From the NCBI GenBank assembly GCA_036429605.1, contig CM071591.1, positions 62,001-126,000 of the forward strand: a DNA stretch of 64,000 nucleotides, read 5' to 3'. The notes under the pieces were generated by a model. That model did not search any database, had not been told where the DNA came from, and worked only from the letters and a program-made list of their open reading frames with translations. The DNA comes from Cladobotryum mycophilum (taxonomy: Eukaryota > Ascomycota > Sordariomycetes > Hypocreales > Hypocreaceae). How positions within the stretch are numbered: position 1 is the stretch's first letter; every line of letters begins with the position of its first letter. Below, piece by piece: positions 1 to 11,072 of the stretch. Position numbers and translations under genes: made by a program.

Positions 1-1093
1 TGAACGATGGCGCCTGTACAAGTATGGAAATGCTTACGAGGCGGTGTTCATTGCGCACTGCGCATTGGGATTGTGTGGTTGTTACTCCGTACGGGCAGTC
101 GATGGATTAGACCCCATATCAATTGACACCTTACCTATTCGACAAAGATTGGCAAAAAGAACGCAATATACATCAATTGGATGGCGAGAAGGGAGTTTAT
201 TCCTGAAATAGAAAGCGAGACTTGTACGGCGTACAAATGCACTCCATTCCCTTTTTTTCCTTGTATCATAACCGAGGGCTTAATAAAATATAAGGTACAG
301 GGTTAGTTTCAGCCTTAACTAATATCCATGTTTATGAACACGGACCGGCATTGAATTCCGGCTTGTACCTTAGTTAGGCCCCAAAGCAAGGGCCAACGGA
401 TATGGGTACACACCTCACCGTCCACATCGTTACAGGGACATAATCCTACATGGACTTTGCACATGGAGTCAATCACGGGTGTATTGTCATAGAAACTGGG
501 ATTAAAACAGCCTGTATTCCGTACTCCGTAGCTGCAAGACAATCCTTGAATGGCTACTTTTTATGCTCGGTTAATCCAGGTGCATATTGCTAAGACTGCT
601 TGGGCCAAGTCTTTGCATAGGTGGGACTTGTTTGGCGTGTAGTGGTCTACTTGTAAAATCTTTTATGTAATGATGGCATTCTATTATCTCTAGAATGCAG
701 ATTGGAGGTGCCGAAAAGAAGACCAGACTAATCGTTATACGCCCTGCTATCCGCAGATGGATCGTAAGGATTCTCTGCTGGCATCCAAGCCACAACACAG
801 GATCAAAGCCAAAGTAGTTAGAAAGCGAGGATCGAGGATGACTTCGGTAATGGCGCCTTGAGATACCCTAGTGACTGCCACTGGGAACGTTTGCCGCCAT
901 CCAACATCTCCATCGCATTATATGCCATTGCCCACCTCGCAGCTCAGCTTAGCCTTCTACTCGGTGCATTCTGTATTATGTGCTTGGTTCAAATAGCCAA
1001 GTAGCCGAACCAAGGAAGCCGGTCCAATTGTATAAAAAGTCACTGGTCGCTGTTCGTGGACCTGAGTCACCGACTCCATCGCCACTCTTCAAA
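1..1093. other. Upstream intergenic region of the GMC gene
   Basis: No convincing gene was found. The reading frames present are short, lack family features and are not joined by splice sites. The 9-bp sequence TACTCCGTA occurs at 83-91 and 522-530; it recurs in other intergenic parts of the window. The last 70 bases hold the promoter of the GMC gene. Confidence 0.5.
1024..1039 (+). promoter_or_regulatory. CCAAT and TATA-like promoter of GMC gene
   Basis: A CCAAT sequence at about 1024-1028 and TATAAAAAG at 1031-1039 lie about 60 bp before the chosen ATG at 1094. This spacing fits a fungal core promoter and supports starting at 1094 rather than at an upstream non-ATG codon. Confidence 0.5.
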
Positions 1094-3066
1094 ATGCGTA
1101 CCTATCTCCAGTCATCATCTACTTTTACTGTTTTGGCTTGGTTTGCGGCTTTAGCTACGGCTATTCGCCCCTCGGGAACCTCTTTTGGAATCCCTGGAGA
1201 CAATGCCACTTTTGAATACATTGTCGTTGGGGGTGGAAATGCTGGCCTAACCCTCGCGACCCGTCTCGCTGAACAGCAGAATGGTCGCGTCGCCGTCATT
1301 GAAGCTGGCTCATTTTACGAGATCGGCAACGGAAACCGTAGCCAAGTGCCATTTCTTGACCACTATTACATCTCAAAAGCCAAAGATGACTGGCAGCCTC
1401 AGGTGGATTGGGGTTATATAACTAGCCCACAAAAGGTACTGACGTTTATATGAGTTAACACCCGTTTATAGCAACAAGTATCTAACAAGCTTTACAGAAC
1501 GCATATGATGCCCAGTTGCATTATGCACGCGGCAAATGCCTCGGCGGCTCGTCGGCAAGGAATTACATGATCTACCAACGCGCTTCCAAAGGCGCGTACC
1601 AGACTTGGGCAGATCTGGTCGGAGATGACAGCTACACCTTTGACAAGCTGCTGCCCTTCTTTAACAGAGCCATTTGCTTCACACCCCCTAACAATGCGCT
1701 TCGATATGCTAACTCAACACCCTTCTACGATGTCTCTGTCATGGGCAATTGTACGGGCCCGCTATCGGTGACTTACTCAACTTACGCTCACCAGTTTGCA
1801 TCATGGGCTACTAAGGGTCTTGAAGCCATCGGCCTGAAGGTCATTCCCGGTCTCGCTAGCGGTTCCCTCCTCGGCCAGTCCTATGTCATGTCCACCATCG
1901 ACGCCAAAACTCAGACTCGCGACTCATCCGAGACTTCTTTCTTGCGGAAGGGTTTAGAGCTACCTAACTATATCGTATACCCGATGACTCAGGCCAAGAA
2001 GATCACCTTTACCGCAGACAAGAAGGCCAACGCTGTCATCGTCGATACACTCGGCAGCCGCTACTCTTTAACCGCTACCAAGGAGATTATTATTTCCGCC
2101 GGTACCTTCGCCTCGCCTCAGCTTCTCATGGTTTCCGGTGTTGGCCCTGCTGCAACTCTAAAGGGACTCAATATCCCTGTCGTTGCTGACCGTCCAGGTG
2201 TGGGACAGGGTATGCAAGACCATCTGTACTTTGGCCCATCTTACCGTGTCAGGGGACTGACGACCTCTGCTCTCCTAAATGCCGATTTCCTCGCCAACGC
2301 CACTCGCCAGTATCAAGAACACGCTACTGGTATGTTGACTAACCCCTCCAATGACGTGGTCGCCTGGGAGAAGTTCCCTGAACCCCTGCGCAGCACTCTA
2401 TCCAACGAGACTCGACACACCCTTGACAAGTACCCTGCCGACTGGCCTGAGATTGAGCTTCTCGCCATCAGCGCCTATCTTGGTTACCAGAACACATCTG
2501 GCTCTGACCCTAAGGATGGGTACAACTATGCCACGATGGGTGCCGCACTCTGCATGCCTCGCTCGCGCGGCAACATCACCATTACCTCAGCCGATAATGC
2601 TGTGCACCCCGTTATTAACCCCAACTTCTTTGCCGACCGAGTCGATGTTGAAGTCGCCATTGCTGCCTACAAGCGTGTCCGTGCGTTCTGGAAGACCCCA
2701 GCGATCAAGCCTTTCTTGGTTGACGACAAGGAGGCATTCCCTGGCCTCGAAGTGTCAACCGATGCACAAATCGAGGAGATCATCAAGAAGAGCTTTCAGA
2801 CGATTTTCCATGCTGCCTCTACTTGCACCATGGGTAAGCCAGACAACAATAGGGCTGTTGTGGATACTAAGGGAAGAGTATACGGCGTGTCTGGCCTCCG
2901 CGTTGTCGATGCTTCTATTTTTCCAGTTCTTCTACCAGGACACCCTATGTCTTCAGTTTGTAAGTTCTTAATCGTACCTCTCCACTACTGGTGAATGCTT
3001 TATGTTAACAAAGTTTCAGATGCACTAGCAGAGAAGATCGCGTCTGATATTACTGGTTCCCAGTAG
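1094..3066 (+). CDS. Secreted GMC-family FAD oxidoreductase
   Basis: Predicted secreted flavoprotein of the glucose-methanol-choline family (alcohol, aryl-alcohol or sugar oxidase/dehydrogenase; substrate unknown). Three exons: 1094-1435, 1498-2959 and 3020-3066, giving 616 residues, the usual family length. The chosen ATG opens a hydrophobic signal peptide (residues 1-23, ending in an ATA stretch). The FAD dinucleotide-binding motif VVGGGNAG lies at about residues 44-51. Near the C terminus are the family active-site segments HAASTCTMG (His about 552) and GHPMSS (His about 596). Both introns are canonical and the last one restores the conserved end SSVYALAEKIA. Several N-x-S/T sites fit secretion. 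No pathway partner is obvious next door; the following gene is a von Willebrand protein. Family is certain, substrate is not. Confidence 0.92.
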
Positions 3067-4403
3067 AGACTAGAAAGATGCCCTGGTCTGCTTGTAGATG
3101 TGTGAAAGGCTGTTCCCCCTCAGACTCTTTCACCAATGTGTATGTTTATATAGAATATTCCATACAATACAATGAGTCGACAAAAGTCTGCGCTCATAGA
3201 TCGGCAGCAGTGCTCGGGAGAAGTTAGCGCAGACTTTGTCATATAATTGTACATACTTGTGTTCCAAAACAAAAAAATGTATAGTAAGTTATATGAGTCG
3301 TTCAAGTGGCTCGTATGCCCCCTCCACCTTCTTCTGTTCACAGCCACTCTCTGATTCTACACAGACTTTCGTAGTTCACCCAGCTGTCTATTCGTAGCAG
3401 AGACTACTAAGCCCGCGGCAACTCACCGATCTGCTTCGTTCAGCTCTGATATACGGCCGCTGTTGAGCTGTGCCGCCCGCTTTGGTCTTGGTGTCTTTGG
3501 GTTCTCTTTTTCTTAGTTTGGACTTTTATAGAATGTTTCCATTGGTGAAGAATGTATGTTTTTATGGAATTGTAATTTGTTTCATGTCTTTTTGGAAATT
3601 CAGAATTTGCTTCTGGGGAAAGTTGCCCTTTCCAGGGGGTTAACAATTTGTTGTTCCCCGTTAATAGGTTATTAGGGCTAAATATAAACCCAGAGATAGA
3701 TATGGACGCGGTTCGACGACTAAATGTCTTTTCTTTCGTTGTCAGTCTCCAGGGATTGGGAAGGTGGTCAGGGTGTAATACTTAGATTTACTGTTTACTT
3801 ATCTGTTTACTCGAGCTTGTGTTTAGGTTTTTGAGAGTATTAGGTCAATCCTCTGCTGCATGCTTGAGTTGGGGTGCTGGTAAAACTGGGCTACGAATTA
3901 GGCCATATCGTAGGTGGAATTCGCAATCAAATTACAAGCAATATGCGTCTACATATGGGCAGCGGCCTAGTGCTATTGTCAATGGATAAATTGCCGTTTC
4001 ATGTTTGGAAGTCTTTCAACACCTGAATGGATGACTACCCGTACCCCAATACATGGAACAAGACTTTGACCCTAAATACCCTACCGCTCGTCTCTGACCT
4101 TTCCTATTCCAAGTCCAAGCGTTAACTTTGCCCAGGTTCTAGACCGTCAGACAATGCTATAAGCTGAGAGAATAGCACTGCCGATTTTCCGGTGGCTTCC
4201 AATCAAGCGAAACTGAAACAGTGCCGAAATGCCGCTCGGCTTCAGCTGGCGGCCGCAAATAATCTCTACCATTGGACTGGACTAGGTACTTGAATATATT
4301 TATCGACGCCATCGCTTCTGTTACTTCTCTATGAGTTCAACGCTGAACGTTAATTATTTAATTCTGGTCAATTCTTTAACGCATAATAATTGCATCAATC
4401 TTC
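3067..4403. other. Intergenic region, nothing recognised
   Basis: About 1.3 kb between two plus-strand genes. It holds only short frames without family features. Its 3' part is presumably the promoter of the von Willebrand gene. Confidence 0.5.
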
Positions 4404-6853
4404 ATGGCGAACAATACGGCATTGCAGGAATGGGCGCTGCCTCAACTTCAAAAGATACTGCCTCTTGATAACAATCAGCTTGAGCAGCTCGTGTCATACG
4501 CCAGCAATCTCTCCCAATCCGAAGCGGCCAAACACCTCGAGAGTCTTCTGGGCGATTCTCCAGAGTCCTTTGAGTTTATTACATGTTTCATGGAGCGCCG
4601 AGCAGCCCCCACTGGCCAACAAGACGTCAGCCATGATTCGACGAATCACGGCTTTATAAGTCACACAGGTGGCGAGGTTCATCAACCCATTTCAACTAGC
4701 ACTGGCCAGGACACAAAACAGCTGCCAAGAAACTCAGTCCCAACTGTTACCGACAGGATGCCAGATGAATTTGAGTATCACCATACAAATGCCGTCATTG
4801 AAGCAAGCAATAAACGGGCAATGGATGAGGTGCGTGTTTCTTTCACTAGCATACGTGTAGACTGTGACTAACTGACGAGTGTAGCAATATATGCAGGGGA
4901 GACTGCAAGAACTTCAATATCAATACAATATTTTCAACAGCGATCTCGAACCTGAGCACGAGGTTGAAGGCCAGTGTTATTGTGACGTCCACCGGTATGC
5001 ACAGCAAAAATATAATCGTCTCGATGTGCAAGAAATGTGGGCAAGGGCAGTCATGTACCCAGGTCAGTACATCTAGCGGGGAGACTGTGGTGCTCAGCTT
5101 CGGGCTAACTTTGTTTGTTACATTGTGCAGGTGAGAAATTCTACAATGATAATCCATACAGCACGGCTCTATTCAGTGGGAACCCCTACAGAATCCACGT
5201 TGTCTCCCCATATGGTAATCTACCACAACTGCCTCGGCAGCCAGTACGAAAGGCTTCGCCAAAGTACTATACGCGGTACATAGAATCAACCATTGCGCTG
5301 AATAGTCGTCTGAATCGTGAAGCCCAGAGCAAGATCGATGCTCACGAGCCAAAACGGAATATTTGGGATGAACATGACATGACCTCTTCAATGGACAACA
5401 TGAACCTCATCGATGAAAAACACCACTCTGACAGCAAGTCTATGGATGAGGAACATCACGACACAGTTGGTCCAGAGGAGAAACCCTCATCCAGGCTATC
5501 AAGTATCATCAAGGCCATGGGCATCAAAACGCCGGAAGAAAGAGCCATTGCTCATGCCAACACTCTACGCAGGGATATCCTCTATGAGGAGAAAGGAAGA
5601 TGGCCAGACCAACAACATCGCCAGATTGTAGCAACCTACCAGGCAAAAATTGGTATAGCCAAGAAGGCTACTGAGCTCCGAGCCCACTGTCCTATTCAAT
5701 ATCTACATCTTCTTAGGGGGGTTATTTTGAACCAATTCCAGTTGCATGGATGGAACAGGTATCTAATCCACTTAAATTCAGCATTGAGGCCGCAAGTGGC
5801 TGGCGAGGTATCACTCCATCATGGCGAGGTTACGAAGATCTTGCTGAAGAGCGTTTATACTGGGTTTTAAATCATCGTGAGGGAGATGGTGGCATGAGGA
5901 TGAAGCCCGACTTCATCTCTGAAATGAAAATGGCGAATGCCAGAATGGCCAGGGCAGTGGAGCCACCACCTCTATACTTTTCCACGGATGATACCTGTCA
6001 GGTTCAGCACACATCCAAGGGATATTCTAAGCAGGTCATGCCGTCTGCCTTTCACTCATACGATCGACCCGAGGTGCCTACTGATGATACCATGATCATG
6101 CTCGATGTTTCTGGGTCCATGGATTTTGATCCTGTCCGGCCAGACTACCAGGACTATCTGATCACAGGCTTCTCAAGATCTAATCAACCAAAAAACAAGG
6201 GTAAGTCTATGCGAAGAAAAAAGACAACAGTGGGGGCTGGAAAAACTAACTTTTGATCAGACGTTGCCAAGGCCATAATCCGCCGATTTACTGACGCAAT
6301 GGCGAATCATGACCACCAAAATAACGGCTACGAGTTAGTCACCTTTTCCAGTGAAGCTAGGCATATTGGCAAAATCAGTCGCAAAAACTTTAACCGGACG
6401 TGGTACAAAGTTGACATTGGTGGTGGCACACGGGTCATGACAGGATGGCAAAAAGTCAAAGAGCTCCATTTTGAGAAACACGCTGGGTCGGCTACCTATC
6501 ATCCTGTCTATGGATGGCAGGCTGGACCTCAGACACCTGTGCTGAGGTTGCTGTTGCTGCTGGATGGCGAAGCATCGGATATGGATGAGTTCGAAATGGA
6601 CTTGCTTGGTCTCTCCTGGGCCCATGTGACTATTTTCTTAATCGGGGTAGACGACTGTCCCCACCACCATAGACATGCCAATGAACTGGAAAGAATAAGC
6701 CAGGCCAACCACCATGTGTCGTTTGTAGACGCACAGGGAAACTGCCCAGAACGATATGTAACGCACGAGTTACTAAAGCGACACCTAGGATACGATGTTT
6801 CCATGGCCGAGTTCCAGGAAATGGAAACATTGCCGCCTTATGAGGGACCTTGA
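4404..6853 (+). CDS. von Willebrand factor A domain protein (one frame break)
   Basis: Fungal intracellular protein with a C-terminal VWA domain; role unknown. Exons: 4404-4829, 4885-5062, 5131-6200 and 6261-6853. The N-terminal ~70 residues are helical and vaguely CUE-like. The VWA metal-site motif LDVSGSM is encoded at about 6100-6120, and the fold continues through RLLLLLDGEASDMDEFEMD. The coding frame changes by -1 at a run of six G (5716-5721). Before it the protein reads HLLRG, after it GYFEPIPVAW. Adding one base makes the exon sum 2268 nt, i.e. 755 residues. An alternative is an intron 5625-5716 (donor GTAGCA, acceptor TTAG), but it would remove about 30 residues that look like ordinary coding sequence. 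Either an assembly error or a real frameshift. Confidence 0.8.
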
Positions 6854-7126
6854 ATAGGACTGTGCGAGGTACATAAGTGTCAGGATACAGAAGCTTTTAT
6901 TATTGATTAACCAAAATTTCACATATTTGCATCAAAAACGTAGTTTAATGTTGAAATGATGGAAACATACATTCATGTTACACGGGTATGACTAATTAAT
7001 TGTTCAAGTTGAATCCTCCTGGCGCGAGTTGCCCCCGCCTCTTTACCCCCTCACTTTACGCTTTGGTGGGTAGTCAAAGCTCATTTCTCCGCGATCATTG
7101 ACTTCTAGCGTCAAGCGTTGCTTAAA

Positions 7127-8102
7127 ATGGATTCCGAAATGAGTAACTGCCCACTTTGCGACAGATGCTTGCGGGATTGGCAAGGTCTACATCAGCATCT
7201 ACAAAACAAGCACTCACGCCAGTACTGTGCGCGATGCCAGCAACACTTCCAGTCTGCGCCCACCAAGCGGCAGCATGTGGACGACTCCCTCAAGCACCAT
7301 GTGTGCAAAACATGCCCTCACAAGCCCGACTTCCTTTCAGAAAAGGACCTAGATCAGCACGTCGAGGCGAAGCATAAGCATTGCCCAATTTGCAAACACA
7401 AGTCTAACAGCCCGAGTCAGCCCATTCCGAATGATCTGGCCGAGGATAATATGTGCGAGGCGTGCCAAGGATATCGTGATTCTTCCTCAAATCAACCGAA
7501 GGTATATTCTATTCGACATCAATTCTCACTGTGCTTATCTCATCACTCTCTAGCATCTGAAAACGCATGCAAAACAATCTACAAATTGCCCGGGATGCCC
7601 TCGAGCTTATGTCTCTAATTCAGCCATGGTGCTGCACCTAGAGACTGGAGCTTGCAAATCCGGTGCGGATTTTCAGCAGGTTAGTGAGATAGCATTCAAC
7701 TGCTCTGAGTCAAAAAGCTATAAGTGTAACAATGACCCGGAATTTGGCTTTGCATGTCCCACTTGCAAGACACCTTTCCAATTTATGAGCGCGCTTCTAC
7801 AGCATGCCGAGAGTGAGGCTTGCAATGAGCGCGTAGTAAATGGGACACCATTGGGAACGTTTGTACATTTCCTACAGAGACAGCGTGGAGGAGATGGGCT
7901 GCGGAATAATCCGGTGACTTTTGTCAGTGCGGGGCACACTAAAAAGAAGGGAAAGGCAACCAAGGGAAATGGTAATGTACCGCAGAGATATGGGGTAAGC
8001 TCACCTGGGGGAACTTGGTATTCTGATGTGGGTGATGATCATTCACTCTGCGATAAGGACTGTGGCTGGTGTGGACATTGTGCAGATCATCTAGATTTGT
8101 AA
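7127..8102 (+). CDS. Cys/His-rich C2H2-type zinc-finger protein
   Basis: Predicted 307-residue nuclear or cytosolic protein of unknown target. Two exons, 7127-7501 and 7554-8102, with a canonical 52-bp intron that keeps phase 0. Several imperfect C2H2 fingers are visible: CPLCDRC..HQHLQNKH near the start, CARCQQHF..H, CKTCPHK..DQHVEAKH, CPICKHK, then CPGCPRA..HLETGAC and CPTCKTPFQF..LLQHAESEAC in exon 2, and a final Cys-rich tail (CDKDCGWCGHCADH). The pattern is that of a widespread fungal family without an assigned function. No typical transcription-activation region is obvious. Its position upstream of the ArnA-like gene gives no proof of a regulatory link. Confidence 0.8.
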
Positions 8103-9018
8103 GAATACCGTTGCTAGGCTCCCGAGTGTGGATGCTTAATTCCCTAATTTGTGCCGTACGCTAGTTGGGAAATATCTTGACGTCGCCAGATAACATGTCG
8201 CGTTTTGTTGTTCATGATGTCATGGTGAATAAGGAATTAGTACACACCATCGTGATCGTCAGGAATCAAGGTAAGAGAGATCAAGACCTCCGCACGACGT
8301 TAGCCAGAAAGTTCAATAATACTCATTCTTCGCTTGTCTTTTTGAGCCGGGAATCTTGTCATATAAAGTACTTCTTGCTTATTTCGTCCTTTGGTCCTTG
8401 TGCTTCTACTTGTAGAGCAAGACATCTGAAATTGTTTGACGTTGTGTTAGGCCAACCAAGATGGATATGCATCACATAACCACGCGCGGGGTAAGAGTTC
8501 GAGTTGGCTGGCTTTTATTTTCAAGACGAGTGTTACTGCTTAGTACATAATTTGCCGCGAATATATTTCGGCATGTCTTTATGTTTCTGCACTCCCATTA
8601 CAAGACTTCTCAATTGATGGCTTTTGAGCCTGCCATCCATGGTGACACCCTCATAGTCTTGCTCGTACTCCGTAACCCTTGAGAACTGAGGCACCTAAGC
8701 GGCAAAAAAAGAAAGAATAGAGGGAAAGAGAATAAAAAGCAAAGAAACATACGTCAGCAGCTGCATGACCCAAAACAGCCTTAGAGTCATCTTGGCATTG
8801 CACTGAACTTGATTTTCCGGTGCTTCTGATTAGCCCTTCGGCCCGTTGTAGTTCCTGCGTGTTTGGCCTCCAGGGCTGATCGCAGCAAGTGAACTTCAAG
8901 CCCAGCTGCCAGTACGACCCAAACCAAAAATGTCCAACCAAGAGGCAGGTAGCTGAAAAGTGCTAGCTTTTGTATTTGCGCGATTTCTAAATTTTCTGCT
9001 CTTTTCCGTCTCAGCAAA
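8103..9018. other. Intergenic region upstream of ArnA-like gene
   Basis: No supported gene. A 104-codon frame at 8165-8479 lacks any recognisable family feature and codon pattern. TACTCCGTA occurs at 8666-8674. The 3' part should hold the promoter of the ArnA-like gene; no clear TATA box was seen. Confidence 0.45.
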
Positions 9019-10989
9019 ATGTCGCTCAAGCAACCGTCTGCCATCGTGTTTGGCTACCACGAGGTCGGGGTGCGATGCCTTCGCGCATTATTAGCCCGTG
9101 GTGTTCATGTTTCACTTGTCGTTACGCATGACAACGACCCTTCCGAGACGATATGGTTTGCCTCAATGCAAGAGGAGTGTCGAGCGCATGATATTCCGTT
9201 CATAATGCCACTGAATCCAAGATCAGATGATTTACTCTTCAAGGTTCAGGAGCTACAGCCCGATTTCATCTTTAGCTTTTATTACCGGTTTATGCTGCCT
9301 ACCAACGTACTCGAACAGGCAAGATGCGGGTCCTTCAATATGCATGGCTCACTTCTCCCCAAGTACCGTGGTCGAGCACCGGTGAATTGGGCAGTCCTAC
9401 ACGGAGAGACAGAGACTGGAGTTACACTTCATGAAATGGTTGCAAAGCCCGACGCAGGTCCCATTGTGGCGCAAAGTGCGGTGCCAATCTTCCCAGACGA
9501 GACGGCATTTGAAGTAATGCAAAAGATTTCAGTGGTAGCGGAGCAAACCTTGTGGACCATTCTTCCCGATCTGCTCCAGATGGAAGCTACGAGATTACCG
9601 AATCAGCTATCGAGGGGGAGTTATTTTGGGGGTCGTAAACCGGAGGATGGACTGGTCGATTGGTCTAAACCAGCCCAAGAAGTTTACAATCTGCATCGCG
9701 CTGTGGCTCCTCCTTATCCCGGTGCATGGACAATCCTGGGCGAGCACAAATTGACGATAGGTAAAGCCCACCTATCTCAACAGGTCAAGAGGAGTATGCC
9801 AACGGGGCTCACTGTCTGTGATAATGAGATTATTGGGGTCTGCGGGGATGGCCGGTATATCGTTATTTCCCAGCTTCTCAAGAATAGCCAGTCTGTATCT
9901 CCAAGATATCTTGCTGAGCTTCTTCAAGGTTCGGGTCATCATGTAACCGTGCCGAATGGGTATTCGGCGCCCCCGAAATGCTTGTTCATTCTGGGTATCA
10001 ACGGCTTCATTGGCCACCATCTCTGCAAGCGAATTTTGGAGACCACTGACTGGAAGATCTGCGGCATCGACATCGAATCCCACCGTATCTCAAAGTTTTT
10101 GAATTGTGTCGCATACAAGCAACGCATGAACTTTAAACAGGGCGATATTGAGACTAATTGGGAGTGGGTGCAAGCTCGCATTCATGAGTGCGATGCCATC
10201 CTGCCACTGGCAGCTTTGGCGACACCTTTGTCTTACGTTAAGACGCCCCTTCGAGTATTTGAACTTGACTTTGAATCCAACGTGCGTATCGTACGCCTAG
10301 TGGCTGATGCAAAGAAACGCTTAATCTTTCCTTCAACCTCAGAAGTGTATGGAATGTGTCGTGATGAAGAGTTTGACACCGAAACGTCAGAGCTAGTATG
10401 CGGTCCTATTAAGGCCTCTCGCTGGATATACTCGTGTTCCAAACAGCTCTTGGATCGCATAATTTTTGCCTACGGCGATGAAAGTTTGGATTTCACAATA
10501 TTTCGCCCCTTCAATTGCATTGGCCTAGGGCTTGATTCAGTAGAGGCGATTGGTGCTGGAAAGTCGCGTGTCACGACTCAGTTCATTGGCAACATCGTTC
10601 GCAACGAGGACATCATCCTCGTTGACGGAGGGTCGCAGAGTCGCACATTCATTTATGTCGATGACTTAATTGACGCCTTGATGAAGATCATTGACAACAA
10701 AGACGGCATCGCGAGCGGCAAAATCTATAACATCGGCAACCCAGCCAACAATTGCACAATCCGGCAGTTGGCAGACTTAATGCTGAAGGAAGCTAAATCG
10801 TCGGACAAACTTGCACAGTCATCATCTAAGATACGTTCTGCCACAGGAGTAGAATACTACGGCGAAGGGTATCAAGATATGCATCGCAGGGTGCCCAACA
10901 TCTCTAGAACCATGACGGACCTTGATTGGAAGCCATCCGTGTCATTGGAGGATGCAATTCACGAGCTCTTTGTTGACTTGATCACATAA
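9019..10989 (+). CDS. ArnA-like bifunctional formyltransferase / UDP-glucuronate decarboxylase
   Basis: A single intronless exon of 656 residues; E. coli ArnA is 660. In bacteria the C-terminal domain oxidatively decarboxylates UDP-glucuronate to the UDP-4-keto-pentose, and the N-terminal domain N-formylates UDP-4-amino-4-deoxy-L-arabinose using 10-formyl-THF. Residues 1-310: formyltransferase with FNMHGSLLPKYRGRAP, so the catalytic triad N107, H109 and D145 (KPDAGPI) is present. Residues 318-656: extended SDR with Rossmann motif GINGFIG (325-331), STSEVYG (S441, E442, Y444), the Y471-x3-K475 pair and HRR (R623, matching E. coli R619). Every catalytic residue known for both ArnA activities is therefore kept. 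The ArnB-like gene ends 83 bp away on the opposite strand. Lack of introns and strong bacterial likeness suggest horizontal transfer (inference). Probably cytosolic. Confidence 0.9.
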   Translation: MSLKQPSAIVFGYHEVGVRCLRALLARGVHVSLVVTHDNDPSETIWFASMQEECRAHDIPFIMPLNPRSDDLLFKVQELQPDFIFSFYYRFMLPTNVLEQARCGSFNMHGSLLPKYRGRAPVNWAVLHGETETGVTLHEMVAKPDAGPIVAQSAVPIFPDETAFEVMQKISVVAEQTLWTILPDLLQMEATRLPNQLSRGSYFGGRKPEDGLVDWSKPAQEVYNLHRAVAPPYPGAWTILGEHKLTIGKAHLSQQVKRSMPTGLTVCDNEIIGVCGDGRYIVISQLLKNSQSVSPRYLAELLQGSGHHVTVPNGYSAPPKCLFILGINGFIGHHLCKRILETTDWKICGIDIESHRISKFLNCVAYKQRMNFKQGDIETNWEWVQARIHECDAILPLAALATPLSYVKTPLRVFELDFESNVRIVRLVADAKKRLIFPSTSEVYGMCRDEEFDTETSELVCGPIKASRWIYSCSKQLLDRIIFAYGDESLDFTIFRPFNCIGLGLDSVEAIGAGKSRVTTQFIGNIVRNEDIILVDGGSQSRTFIYVDDLIDALMKIIDNKDGIASGKIYNIGNPANNCTIRQLADLMLKEAKSSDKLAQSSSKIRSATGVEYYGEGYQDMHRRVPNISRTMTDLDWKPSVSLEDAIHELFVDLIT

Positions 10990-11072
10990 GTGTAGAACTA
11001 CCATCCAAGCTTTCCGCCATGACCCAGAAAATATAGAGGGTTAGAACGAGTGCATCTATCTTACATTAAGAC

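Noticed and set aside
980..1093. N-terminal extension of the GMC protein
   Set aside because: The extension has no ATG start and would bury the signal peptide; the TATA box at 1031 lies inside it. The ATG at 1094 is preferred.
5625..5716. Intron in the VWA gene as explanation of the frame change
   Set aside because: The splice signals exist and the phase would fit, but about 30 normal-looking residues would be lost. A missing base in G6 joins both sides more simply, and matches five other cases.
8165..8479. 104-codon frame downstream of the zinc-finger gene
   Set aside because: No family features, no splice partners and no conserved-looking segments.
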